Source: Pyrenula massariospora
Taxonomy: Eukaryota > Ascomycota > Eurotiomycetes > Pyrenulales > Pyrenulaceae
Direction: 5' to 3'
NCBI GenBank assembly: GCA_021030905.1
Contig: JAGFMI010000009.1
Coordinates: 992,001 to 1,056,000, forward strand
DNA length: 64,000 bases
In this document: positions 11,434 through 22,584 of the stretch, in pieces
Numbering within the stretch: position 1 is the first letter of the stretch
How the letters are laid out: each line of letters begins with the position of its first letter
The notes under the pieces: model-generated
What the model was told of the DNA's origin: nothing
The model's input: only the letters and a program-made list of their open reading frames with translations
Databases searched by the model: none
Translations under genes and position numbers: made by a program

Positions 11434-13420
11434 TTGAAGATATTCATCCGACAGTGCACTTGTCCGTCTGCTAAGTCTTATGGTGATATTTCACCGTCTA
11501 TGGTCGATTTGCATTGCATGATGAGTGTCGGGTCGGAGCCATTTAAGGACAATGGGATAGTGATGGTCCACGAGAAGCAGAAAGCGGTTTCTTTTGACGA
11601 AAATGATCCAGAAAATCCAGTCAATTGGCCCTCTGTAGGAACATCCGCTGAAGTATTTGAATCTCTAGCTTACTGACCCGTCAGTAGAAAAGAAAATGGT
11701 TCATCGTCGCCACGGGACTCTTGACTATCTTCAACGGTGTCTTCAGCTCATCATTGTCAAGCGGCGGTATTGAATATATCGCAAAAGCTTTCCATACCTC
11801 TGGCCAAGGCAATCTAGTACTCCCACTTACCGTATATCAGATCGGTTTTGTTGTGGGAGCTCTCTTGAATGGGTGAGTACCTCTGACTGTACCGAGTTCT
11901 ATCTTATTCCCAGTGCATGGCCGCATATCAACCATTTTTCAGAGATAAAATGTGCTAACGTATCGCTTTCAAGTCCCTTAAGCGAAACTTATGGCAGACG
12001 TGTCATTATGCTCGGACCTTTCTTTTCATTTTTGATATTCACCTTTGCTTGTGCATTAGCACCAACCTGGTCGACCTTCTTACTTTTTCGATTCTTGTGC
12101 GGAGCAAGTGCATCGAGCCCAATTGCAATCACTGGGGGAATCTATGCAGACCTTTATGATGATCCTGTGAAAAGAGGACGGGCCAATGCTCTCTATCTTT
12201 CGGTAATTGTGGCCTGTACGGTCGTTAATAAGACTGACACCAAATAGGCGACCGTTATCTGCCCCCAATTTGCCCCGCTCGTGTCCGGCTTCTTGTCTCC
12301 AATTAACTGGCGCTGGGCTTGGTGGACTGCGCTTATTATCGCTGGACTGTCTCTCCCATTCATCGTTTGCGTACCGGAAACATACGGTCCCATCATACTC
12401 AAATGGCGAGCAAAGCAATTAAGGAAAACCGAACCGGATGCTTTCGCTCCGATCGAGCTTGAGATGAAGGATGCTAGGCAAATTCTGACGGTCTTTCTTG
12501 CGAGACCGATGCGTATGATCTTCACGGAATCGATAGTATCTTTCACCTGTCTGTACCTATCGTTCGTCACGGGTGTGTACTGTAAGGCCTTCATCCCTTC
12601 CAGAGATGATTCGGAACACATTTACTCATGAGCATCAGACCTATTCTTTGAAGCGTATCCCATAATTTTCCAAGGAATCTATGGCATGAGCCCTGGCATT
12701 TCCGGCCTTGCATTTCTTCCAGGTAAACGATCTCCTTTTAGAGCGCCGTCATTTTTCGCGTATGCTGACCTTAGCTGCGAAAAAGTTGTTCTAGGCTTCC
12801 TAATAGGTTTCGCCGGCTTCCTCTTCTACGACTCCTTTCACCGTAATGCCCAAGCCCGCGACTTACCCTGGGCCCAGATTCCGGAGGCGCGCCGCCTCCC
12901 TCTCGCCTGTGCCGGCGGGCCATTGTGCGCCCTTGCCCTCTTTTGGCTCGGCTGGACCTCATCGCACAGCATCCATTGGATCGTCCCCATGCTAGCTGGT
13001 GTCCCGTTCGGCATGGGATTCTTCTTCGTCTTTGGCGCGCTACTCAACTATGTAGCGGATGCGTACAGGACGTTCTCGGCGAGCGCGATGGCAGCGATCA
13101 GCTGCGCGAGGAGCACTGGGAGCGCGACGCTGCCTTTCGCGACGGCGCCGATGTACGGGAACATGGGCGTGCACTGGGCATCAACGCTGTTGGGGTGCGT
13201 GAGTCTGGTGTTGGCAGTGGTGCCGTTTGTGTTTATTGCGTATGGGAAAAGGCTAAGGGCCGGCAGTCAGTTTGCACAGCATTTGGCGGCGGATCAGGAC
13301 GCAAGGGATGGGGGGAATGAATCGAGCGTTCTGGAGGTCGCTGCTCCGATGAGTGAGGCTCCTGTGGGCGCTGAAACGGCTCAATTATCAAAGGACGGGG
13401 TGATCACACTCGTTCGATAA
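11434..13420 (+). CDS. MFS transporter, DHA1-type, six exons
   Basis: Exons 11434-11634, 11688-11872, 11974-12202, 12248-12581, 12639-12722 and 12795-13420 total 1659 nt and give 552 residues. Each intron (53, 101, 45, 57 and 72 bp) has GT..AG ends and a CTGAC/CTAAC/CTCAT-like branch site. The cytoplasmic N-terminus contains DPENPVNWPS, typical of fungal DHA1 carriers. Motif A is present as GPLSETYGRRV, spanning the exon 2/3 joint, and RGRANALYLS and WRWAWWTALI match conserved loops. About 12 membrane segments are expected. DHA1 proteins are proton-coupled antiporters for drugs, polyamines or metabolites at the plasma membrane. The start is uncertain: in-frame ATGs at 11500, 11518 and 11521 would shorten the N-tail by 22-29 residues. 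The substrate is unknown; the neighbouring dioxygenase may share the pathway. Confidence 0.85.
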
Positions 13421-15129
13421 TACGAGAGGTACCTATCTAAGAGCTAGAGATCTTAAAAAAATAGGCCAGTTGACACTGAGAAGCATTCTAGAAGGTAGTA
13501 GAACCATGCTAACACCCCATACCGTGCATCCGAAAAGGCTTTCTACTTGGTTGTTTCTCGTTCATGGCTCGCTCACCATCTGTTATCGAGAATAATAGTA
13601 CATTAGCTTACATCGTAATAGATTCTTTCATAGTAGGCCCTGAGGGAATTTCATTGATGGCGATCTTACTCTGTGACCCCTTTAGGATGAATGTTAGTTA
13701 ATTCGAAACTCTTGAGAAGTTCATTACTAAGCCATTGGGCGAGCAACGAGCCTGGCAGACCCTCGAGCAAACTAGACTGACAGATTCTGGGTATAAATTC
13801 TTTCAGGACTGTGGTTCTCTAGCTCATTGCCATACCTGCATGTTCAAGTCAGATGGTCCTTTGTTCAAGATCGGCGTAATACAAGATGGCGGGCGCATGC
13901 GGGCAACAACAGGCCCGCTTTACAATCCTGTAGGATCGTGGCGTGTGACAACCATGTGATGTTGCCCTGAAGAGCGGCGCCATTGTTTCAGATTAGTGTG
14001 AATCACGCCTGCATCCCTGTGGGTGGTGCAGATCAGTTCTATGATGGCAGCCCGCCAGACCCTTTAAACAAATGTCTTGACAATCAATGCCCAAATATGG
14101 ACGCCGCCCAGCGTCTCATTTGCACCAAATGCAGAGGATGGATTCATATGTCTCAATAAGAGACCGCGGTAGAGAGCGAAGGCAGTCTTCGAAAGGTTTC
14201 GCACTTCGGGGACATTGCCGAAGGGATCCAAGCTGACAGTCAAATCAGCGGAATCTGTAGCTTTGTCAGTACAAGATAAGCCAACTTTTGAAAAGCTACA
14301 ACATACACACCACCTGCATAATGTGTTAAATAATCCTTGGTTCTTTCACGTATGCTCCGTCGTGATAAGTGAAGATCGCATTCTAGCTGGCAAGAGACGC
14401 AGTCTTAAACAGCTTGATCAATTCCATCGTTTTCCAATCCAAGGCCGTTTCCCGAGGTACTACCAAACCGATACTGGATGTCCGGCTTAACACAACTCCC
14501 AACCAAAGATATAGTTCTAACAAAGACTAAGTCCGCATGGCTTGGATTATAGATAAGAACTCTAATCTTGTATAGCCTATGGAGCATTCATCTAGCGCAT
14601 CTAACAAGATAAAGTTAACTACCTTACTGTTCGGTATTGCTGCGCGCCGATACACTGTCAAGGTCTGTAGAGGAGGTGCGCCACACTATAAGAATTGTGA
14701 CTGCTACGGTCAGTATCATGAGACAACTCTTTCTTTGAATTCCCCCCTCCTCCCTTGGGGGGAGCAAGGCTCGCCGCTTCTGCTCAGGTGCGTTTCTACC
14801 TCTACTCACCTACCACTCGTATCGATCACCATCCGACAAAGTATTGATCACTCGTGCTTGCAGGTGCGCTTGCATTTTCATATATTCTAGTTGCGCTCTG
14901 TATCTGCATAGGACCTCAGTTCTCATGTCCGTACAATCAACACAATAACACCTGGTTCAACCCGGCAAAGGCCGTGCTCCCGCGAGAGCGGCATGATCTC
15001 AGCCTAGTCCTGGACGGAAGGTTAGGAAGGATGGGGTAAGATATGTTAGAAGATTCTTGGTTGCAAGTCAATGACCTTGATCCATCTTTCATCGATGACA
15101 CTTATAGTCCTGCATAACTCAGCCTTATT
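13421..15129. other. 1.7-kb spacer without a supported gene
   Basis: Lies between the ends of the MFS gene and the AAA gene (convergent). Several 60-100-codon frames (13735-13959, 14215-14490, 14579-14890) overlap on both strands and show no domain or coherent splice structure. I see no transposon ends or RNA gene. Confidence 0.5.
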
Positions 15130-17495
15130 TTACAATTCCGCCTCACTCGCCCTATTCCCCTGCGCAACAGCCCATTCATCCGCTGTGTGTCTATGTGTCT
15201 TTTCCACATACTTCTCGAATTCCAATGCGATTTCCATTGTCTGCTCGAAATGCTGGTAGTTCAACGTCTGCCTGCGAAAGTGTGCCAGTTGTAGCGCACT
15301 CCTTACAGTGTTCCTAATCTGCCTTCCATTTAACATGGGCTTGGCTAGCTGATCCGCTCGATCCAGCAGCGCAGGCAAGTCAAACTTCACGTGCCCCGAC
15401 TGCATACTCTTTAGTGCATCTCGCCAGATCTGTCTTCGGCCATATTCGTCTAGCGCAGGGTAGTATACGGCGAGCTGCATGCGGGACTTGAAGGCTTCGT
15501 CGAAGATGCCCACACGATTAGTGGTGAGGATGAGGATGCCCTCGTAGTATTCCAGGACGCGCAAAAATACGGAGACGAGGGCATTGCGCTGGAGGTCCTG
15601 ATGGGTGCGTTCCTCAAGGAAGACGTCGGCTTCGTCAAGAAGAACTACGCAATCCCAAATAGTACCGATTCTGAGGCATGATTCGAGAAAGTGCTCGACC
15701 TCTTCCGGCTGGGTGCCAACGTCGCCGCAGGTGACACGGTAAAGGGGCTTCTCGGCTAGTTCGGCGACGCTTTCCGCTGTGAGGGTCTTGCCGGTTCCTT
15801 TTGTGGAGGGTTAGTATTCCAAAGCGGGAGAGCTGGGGGTATGATGCGTATACCAGGGCTGCCATGCAGCAGCATGATAAGGCCGTTTCCTTTACCCTCA
15901 ATGATGTCGTTAGACTTGTTCGTGTCCAGGTGGACCGAGACCAAAGCTTCTATAAGCTCCTTTTTCTTTGGCTCAAGAACGAGTCGCTCGAAGGCATTTT
16001 TATTCCATGAGATGGGATTGATATATCGGACCTCAAGAGCCCCTAGGATTGTCAACAATTGGTCGAAGGAATGATAGAATACCAACTCCATTTCTTGTCT
16101 TTCATGGAGTAGCCGAAAAGGCTACCCGGAAGGAGCACGAAGAAGCTCCCGTCTAAGGTTTCGTCTTCCTCAACTAAGTGGTCAGGAGGCAGCGGATCGG
16201 ATTCACTTTGGTCGTTGTCTTTTTGATGGAGCTCTCGATACATAGCGGAGTCAATCATGAAACGTGGAGCAAACTGCTGCACGTTAGCCTAGCAATCATG
16301 GCAACGATTTGTAACATACCGTTTGAACGTCAAAGGACCGTCTAGGTGCAGTGTAAGTAACAAATTGACGTTCACGGTAGCTCCAAAACTTTTTACCACG
16401 TTCCTTGAGTGCCTCTGTTGTCTTGGCATCACCAAATCGTAGAGGGTAGGACGAAAGGGCAGTAATGGGCAATTCTACGTCGCCGTCTTCTGTGTTCGGC
16501 CAATAGACCCTAAGTGTTGTTGTCTGTTTCATAATCTTCCCATCAAATGCATAGGACCAGGCTTTCAACTCGATATACCCATTTAGCTCAAAGATGTCAT
16601 TGACATAAAATGCCTTTAGCTCCCCGTTGTCAAATGTTAATACAATGTCTAACGGCTGAAACAGCATTCCAAAGACCCGTTTTGTGACAAGGCCACGACC
16701 AAATAGGTCTTCTGCGTTCTCATATTCATCGCTGCAATGTCTTTTGACTTCTTCAAGGAGACCAAGTACCAGATCCTGTAAGCTCGGGTCTAGGCTATGC
16801 GCGGCGGCCGCCTGAATATCCTGCCAGTGGTGAAACAAGAATGGGTACGGGCGTATACTGCCGCGTTTACTATCCCACTCTTTCAATAGACCTGGTTTCT
16901 GAGCAAGAATTGTATTGATCGCGGTTTGGAGCACTGTTGAGCGGACCTTCAAACGTTCTGAGACCGGCTTTGCTAAAGGTCCATCCTGATGGAGGATGTG
17001 AAAGAAATCACGATTGTTCTGATAGACTCGTCGGTCAATTTGAGGTAGCAAAAGACGTTCAAAATCGTCTTTCAGGGTAGCATGATATCCTTCGCAGCTG
17101 TATTCCTTACGGAAAAAGAAATCTATTTTTCGATCCTCTAAGAAGTCTTCGAAATCATTGATGGGCCATTCACCACCGAGATGACTCATCTTACTGTCTC
17201 CCTTTTTAAGTTTTGGAGGGTCTAAATAGTAGATGGGAGTCCTCTCGTTCTGGTGGTGTTGTGGGGAAAGACACAAAACGTAGTGGATGATAAGGCTCGA
17301 GGGAGACTCGCGGTCCATCCTGCGTGGTATTTTAGCTTCGCAATCTCCATGATCATGACTATCACTAGCTTCAGCATTAGAGTCGACCTCGATCTTTTGA
17401 TCAGTGGCAACTGCATGGTATTTGCGTTTTAGAGATTGTCGCTCTTCGAAGGAATAACTCGGTCCGAGAGAGCCATTTTGCCCGGCGTTCGTCAT
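15130..17495 (-). CDS. DUF7025-AAA family ATPase, four exons
   Basis: Exons (minus) 17495-16320, 16276-16087, 16042-15854 and 15797-15130 sum to 2223 nt, 740 residues. Introns are 16319-16277 (43 bp), 16086-16043 (44 bp, unusual GTTGGT donor) and 15853-15798 (56 bp, with a TACTAAC branch site). The N-terminal half is the fungal DUF7025 region (PFLFHHWQDIQ... LFGRGLVTKRVFGMLFQP... GYIELKAWSYAFDGK). The C-terminal third is the AAA+ core: Walker A GSPGTGKT near residue 516, split by the third intron; Walker B VVLLDEAD near 570; sensor 1 ILTTNRVG; then an arginine-finger-like FKSRMQ. These proteins are very common in filamentous ascomycetes and are presumed to remodel protein complexes; the substrate is unknown. 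The short second intron is forced by frame and family alignment. Confidence 0.85.
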
Positions 17496-18167
17496 CCTGA
17501 CCAGAAATTTACGTATGGCAGTGTAATATCAGAGTCATGCGCTGTTTGTGAAACGATTCGTAGAAGATTCTCGCTACAAAGCATAAAAGTCTTTCACAGG
17601 CTAGTCTAGACGAGAATCGGACAAACAGGCAATAGGTACTCAGGAGGTAGAGGAGCGAAACAAAAAGTTTAAAGGCCTTCCTCACCCCCGCTTGAGGCCG
17701 TAGTACTGCGTGTAGGATTTGCAGACCCAAAATCGAGTATTAGGGGTTCTCTGATCGATGATCTGAGATGCGATATGCGCGTACACATAAGGAGAAGAAT
17801 TGCTACTAGAGCAAGAGATCATCAGGATGGCATAGGAAATGCCTATTCGTCTACACGACCTATGTTGGATACATGAGAATCCCTATATTTCGGCTGCGGA
17901 AAAGGAAAACAGCCCAAACAGCATGTGCGGGGCTGATGAAAGCTCTGAAAGGCGAGACCGATCATCCACTCGAATCCTTGTATCAGTAGCTACTCCAAAT
18001 GGAGCGCCGTGGTCGCTGATCAGTACAGGCGCAAGGCTGAAGGCACCACAGTCATTCGAGCTTCCTGAATGCATCGTCAACCGAGTCGTCGTTCGAAGTC
18101 GCTCGAAAGTCCTCCGTGTCCGTGGGCGCTCGCAAAAAAAAGAAGCTGAGTGCACTGCTAGACCGTA
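17496..18167. promoter_or_regulatory. Divergent upstream region
   Basis: 672 bp between the starts of the AAA gene (minus) and the DUF7708 gene (plus). Frames inside (17839-18168 plus, 17883-18155 minus) overlap each other antiparallel and carry no recognised content. Confidence 0.45.
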
Positions 18168-19979
18168 ATGTCAACGAGTACGCCGCACCGGCCATTGAGC
18201 ATTGAAGAGTGGTACAAGGTCGACGCTCTCAGGTTAGATCCTTGTTGCTTCTTGACATATTTCACGACTGCAACTAACATTTGGAAAAGTGCATCTGATG
18301 TCGCGCAAAGGGCATATAAAGAAGCCGTCGAGTTTTTCAAGAGGGAGCTGACCAATGACGACGCAAAGAAAGAGTGGGTGTCGAAGCTCTGGTGCTTGGA
18401 CGACGTGCTTCAAGTTGCTTGGGATGCGGCGTCGCTATACAAACCCCGACAAGGCAAGCTCGACAGAGCCCACATGTTGGCCGTCAAATTGTCGAAAAAG
18501 CTTCTTCATTATGCTCCGGTCCTTGATATGCTCTCACAGCAGCACCCGGCCTATACTGCTCTAGGGTGGGGAGCCATGAAATTTGTTCTCATGGTAGACA
18601 ACTCCAAGATGACGGATACTCTCTCGTGACCTGCGCTGATCATAACAGGGAGTCATTGAGCACGCCGATCAATTCTCAAAAATATCAGAAGCGTTGGTTG
18701 CGATTGGCGAGGTGCTACCTCGCGCGGATCTATACTCTAAACTCTATCCAACCACTATAATATACGAAGCTCTCTACAAGCTCTACGCATATATGCTTGT
18801 GTTTCTCGTGAGAGCATCGCGGTGGTTTAAATTAGGTCGTCTCCGCCAAGCAGTCTGTGCCTTATTGCAACCATTTGAACTCAAATACAAAGACACGGTC
18901 GAGCAAGTTAAAAAATGCACCGACGATCTTGATGTTGTGGCTGGGTCTGCGGCTAAGGCTGAACAAAGACATATCGCAACCTCTCAGCAACTTCAATCGC
19001 GCCAATTGGAGGATATTTCGGCAAGCTTGGTCGAAATTCGTAAGAACTTTCAGATAATCAAAACAGGAGACGCAAAGCTAGATAGAATCTTGAAGTATAC
19101 AGAAGGTCTGACAATCCTAATTAGACAAATAGGGCAGCCCTGCTAACTAGAGCAGCTAGCCATGTCTTAAATACGGAGACGAAAATCTGTTTGGGGGACA
19201 GCAGAACCCGGATAATAGACCTCCAGGGAGCAAGACTGCGGGACGATCTAAAAGCCATCGGCGACCCAAAGCTCCAATTGCTCAGGGCAGAATCCATTGC
19301 GCAGCGCAGACGATATTGGAAGCCGAATGACAAGGAGACTGATAGATTAATCAACCTTATCATGGAGTGGTCATTAAATATGTCTTCGTCAGTCCTTGTT
19401 CTACAAGCCGGACCTCGGGCTGGACCAAAGGCCAGACACTTAGCTCTCGACGTGATTCGCCTTGCTCAGAAAAGCGACAAGAAGGTAATTTGGATGCTGC
19501 CAACTCTTTTAGATTCGAAGTCCGCCCACCCTACGATAACTACTTTCCGGATGCTCATCTCACAGATACTGGAAATAACCCCGAAAGCTGCTACCGATAT
19601 TGTTCAGAAGTGCAACGTTTGTGACATTACCAACAATAACGATGAGGCTTGGTGGGCATCTGCTTTCTTGGAACTTGCTTCAGAGCTGTCACAAAGCTTC
19701 GTGGTAGTCGACATGGACGGGTTATTCCCAAACCATGAGAACAGTCAGCCTGCGATCACAGATTTCATCCTCAATTTTCAACGGCTAGCTGAAATGTCAG
19801 CAAGGGGAAAAGCGTTGCTGAAGATTCTGGTGATTAATCACAGTTCTAACGTCAAAGTTTTGTCCAATCTACCCCCAAGCCAACATCGGCTAGTTAGTGC
19901 GATCAAGCATACTGTGCCACCTCCGCCTAGACTGAGGCGAGGAGAGCGTTGGAATAGCCGATGGATGCTTAGTAGGTGA
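18168..19979 (+). CDS. DUF7708 protein with degenerate P-loop-like C-terminal half, three exons
   Basis: Exons 18168-18593, 18649-19094 and 19160-19979 total 1692 nt, 563 residues. Intron 1 (18594-18648) has GTAGAC...AACAG. Intron 2 (19095-19159) has GTATAC, a TGCTAAC branch site and CTAG, and restores the frame that otherwise ends at a TAA just after 19140. Residues about 60-200 form the DUF7708 block (HPAYTALGWGAMKFVLM... then EHADQFSKISEALVAIGEVLPRA). A coiled region follows (KAEQRHIATSQQLQS). The C-terminal part (VLVLQAGPRAGPKAR... FVVVDMDGLF) looks like a P-loop ATPase whose Walker A Gly-Lys-Ser/Thr has been lost, as in many fungal paralogues. The family is a common N-terminal module of fungal NLR-like proteins; the present copy is unlikely to bind ATP. 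Function unknown. Confidence 0.7.
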
Positions 19980-20812
19980 AACAGGCTTTTAAAAAATAAG
20001 TACATAAGTATAATAGTCTAATTCCCGATTCAAGCGCCTGGACAGTAACTGTCTGTTGATTTTGAACCTCGTTGCTATAAATTGTATGGTAGTTTATTTA
20101 TCACGTACGGTAGTCTCTACTTAGGACAGAAAGGCGAGAAGCCGTGGGCCCTGCAGACTAATGATGCCCCACTCAGAAGTCTCAGCCTCCTGTGATTCGG
20201 ATGTCTCACCCCACAGCTTTCAAATTTGTTCGCACAGATTACCATCATTTTGCGCCAGAGAACATAACAAAGCATCTCTTAATAGGTAGAATCAGACAAA
20301 TTTCGATACTCTAGCACTCTACGGCCCGCTAGGACAACGTTGTCTCAGAAATCACTTTTGGCCATGCCAAAGAAACTTCAAACGGAAAATCCAAACCTTG
20401 GTTTTTGAAAAGTGACCATCAAGGAGAGAATGTAAGTTTCTATCGATGATCGCTATATTCTAAGATCAAGTGACGAGGCATTTCAGTAGCTGACTCACTC
20501 TAATATGCGCATCCATACACTGACTATACTAACATTTGGTAGGATCTAATTACCCATTAAGCATCGTCACTATTTTCATTGTCGAAAACAGATTGCCATC
20601 ACAGCCAAAGTAGCATTACCTTGACTCAACTATGCCGTAGATAAGGCGCGCCTATTTACCATACTATATCGCGCACTTACAGCTGTATGATCTGTAACTC
20701 GACATTATCCATAACGCCGGCCGCTGTTTACGAGACGCTGCGACCCTTTTCACACAAGCAACCATCTATTAAAGGAGACCGCAAGGAAGAGCCGGCTGAT
20801 TGGACAACATAG
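19980..20812. other. Spacer, nothing recognised
   Basis: 833 bp upstream of the repeat-containing orphan gene, AT-rich, no frame of note. It must contain that gene's promoter. Confidence 0.5.
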
Positions 20813-21727
20813 ATGGCGGGTCCAGGAAAAATCTTGACAGATTCTCGCGGTCCTAGAACTGCTCTGCATAGGCCAGCCGATTCTCTTTTCTTCACTAGAG
20901 ACACCATACCGGAAAACCGGATGAGTGCGGCAATCAATCGTAGAGACATTTTTCTACTAGCTCTCAGACATGATGAAAGAGGTCCAGGAAAAGCCTTGAC
21001 AGATTCTCACGGTCCTGAAACTGGTCGGCATAGGCCAGCCGCTCCTCGTTTCTCTACCAAATACACCATATCGGAAGATCGAACGAATGCGGCAAAAGTT
21101 CGTAAAGAAATTGATCTACTGGCTGTCAGGAGTGACCGGCGAAGTTCCAGGATTCTCAAGGACAGACATCGACACAATCTTTCACCTCAGGGTGTTCAGA
21201 CATTTCGCAGAGGAAGCTTAGAGGCATCGAAGTCTGAAAGCGGTAATCCAAAAAAGAAGCGTCGATCAGATGACAAGCCGCGGTATAAGACCGGGGCTTT
21301 AGCCAGCTACTACTACGACTCGGACGACACCTTCTTGAATGCCTCACCGCAGATAGGGCCGATCAAGCCAAATTACAGGCTTGAAGAAACGCCGCCTCCA
21401 TTTGTCCACAGCGGCGACGAAGATCGATCCGAAGCACTGGGCGACGGAACCACCCCAGCCTCTTCTAGGGAGATCCGTAAGAGATCCAAGAAGCGGCGGA
21501 AGAAGACCAGAATCCGTCCATCGCAGGGAGACACGGTACTGATAAGCTACTTAGCTCCCAACAATCCCGACATTGCACAAGAGGCAGGCAAGAGGGCGTT
21601 GGATGATAGATGGGGTGAAGAGGAGGAGGAGGAAGAGGGAGAGGAAGAGGAGGAAGAGGAGGAAGACTTACCGGCAGAGGGATACGTGGCCAAAGAATTG
21701 CGAAATGTAAAAACCGAATTTCCCTAA
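20813..21727 (+). CDS. Orphan basic/acidic protein with 54-residue internal duplication
   Basis: Single-exon frame of 304 residues. Residues 3-56 and 57-110 are a direct repeat (GPGKILTDSRGP and GPGKALTDSHGP, both followed by HRPA.., then TI.E.R..AA and a DLLAVR/FLLALR-like end). Residues 140-250 are Lys/Arg/Ser-rich, including KKRRSDDK and REIRKRSKKRRKKTR, which look like nuclear-localisation signals. A run of Glu follows at about residues 270-288, and the protein ends shortly after. No domain is recognised and most of it is probably disordered. The conserved repeat copies and the two charged blocks argue for a real gene; it could be lineage-specific. A nuclear or nucleolar location is inference from composition. 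Confidence 0.55.
   Translation: MAGPGKILTDSRGPRTALHRPADSLFFTRDTIPENRMSAAINRRDIFLLALRHDERGPGKALTDSHGPETGRHRPAAPRFSTKYTISEDRTNAAKVRKEIDLLAVRSDRRSSRILKDRHRHNLSPQGVQTFRRGSLEASKSESGNPKKKRRSDDKPRYKTGALASYYYDSDDTFLNASPQIGPIKPNYRLEETPPPFVHSGDEDRSEALGDGTTPASSREIRKRSKKRRKKTRIRPSQGDTVLISYLAPNNPDIAQEAGKRALDDRWGEEEEEEEGEEEEEEEEDLPAEGYVAKELRNVKTEFP
20819..21142 (+). repeat. Two-copy 162-bp direct repeat inside the orphan gene
   Basis: Copies at about 20819-20980 and 20981-21142, in frame, with many identical stretches (ggtccaggaaaa, ttgacagattctc, cataggccagccg). The divergence is mostly point changes, so the duplication is not recent. It encodes residues 3-110 of the protein. Confidence 0.8.
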
Positions 21728-22053
21728 TAGTCTTAAGAAACTAGCGCATCCACAATGCTTCCTACTGTAGACACAAGACTGCCTGTTGGTGATACGGTCT
21801 CATGTCCGCCAACACTTACAACTCTGTTCATGCCCGTGATGTTTTCGCATCTGAGATTGACTATTCACGTCAGAGGGGGTTCTACATTATAACGAATGAA
21901 ACGAGCGTCCCCACATCACTCTATTGAGCCCAGCTCCAGCGCGGTTCATGACTGATCACGAGATAGTGATGTTGAAGTTAGGCTGGAGGCATCGACAGAC
22001 TACCTTTTAGGAACCGCACTGGGATCCGTCTCTTATCAAACCTCTTTAGAGAT
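21728..22053. other. Convergent 3' spacer
   Basis: 326 bp between the ends of the orphan gene and the Cys-rich membrane protein gene. Nothing recognised. Confidence 0.5.
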
Positions 22054-22508
22054 TTACTGGGCAGCTTCCATCTCCGCTCCAACATCATCTCGCTGCTCGA
22101 CTGAATTTGGATCTAAATTTCGACAACCACTTGGCTCCGGCCCGTCTGTTATGCCGCGATTCCTCGTCGGTGACGCAAACTGGTGCTCTCTCCCGTTCCC
22201 AGAGAGCTCAGGTTTGACATAGCCATCGTCATTCTTACACGACGCGTCCAGCTCGGGCACGTTGTCTCCCGGCTCACGCTGTCGGCGACGGCGAGGTCGG
22301 AAAAAGAATGCGTACAGAAGCAGCAATGCAGCGACAACGACAACGCCGGCGACACCAGCGCCGATCCCTGCTTTTGCACTGGTACTTAGACCGCTGCTGC
22401 TAGGCGCCACGTTAGGGGATGTTGTAATGGATAAGCGCGACAATGTCGACGTGGTTGTAGATAATGATGACGACGACGACGACAATAATAATAATAATAA
22501 CGACGACG

Positions 22509-22543
<35 letters not shown>

Positions 22544-22550
22544 GACGATA

Positions 22551-22584
<34 letters not shown>

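Noticed and set aside
19095-19159. Apparent frameshift in the DUF7708 gene
   Set aside because: The frame ends at a TAA near 19144 and coding resumes in another frame, but an intron with GTATAC, TGCTAAC and CTAG (65 bp) joins the two in phase. A true frameshift remains possible if this intron is not spliced.
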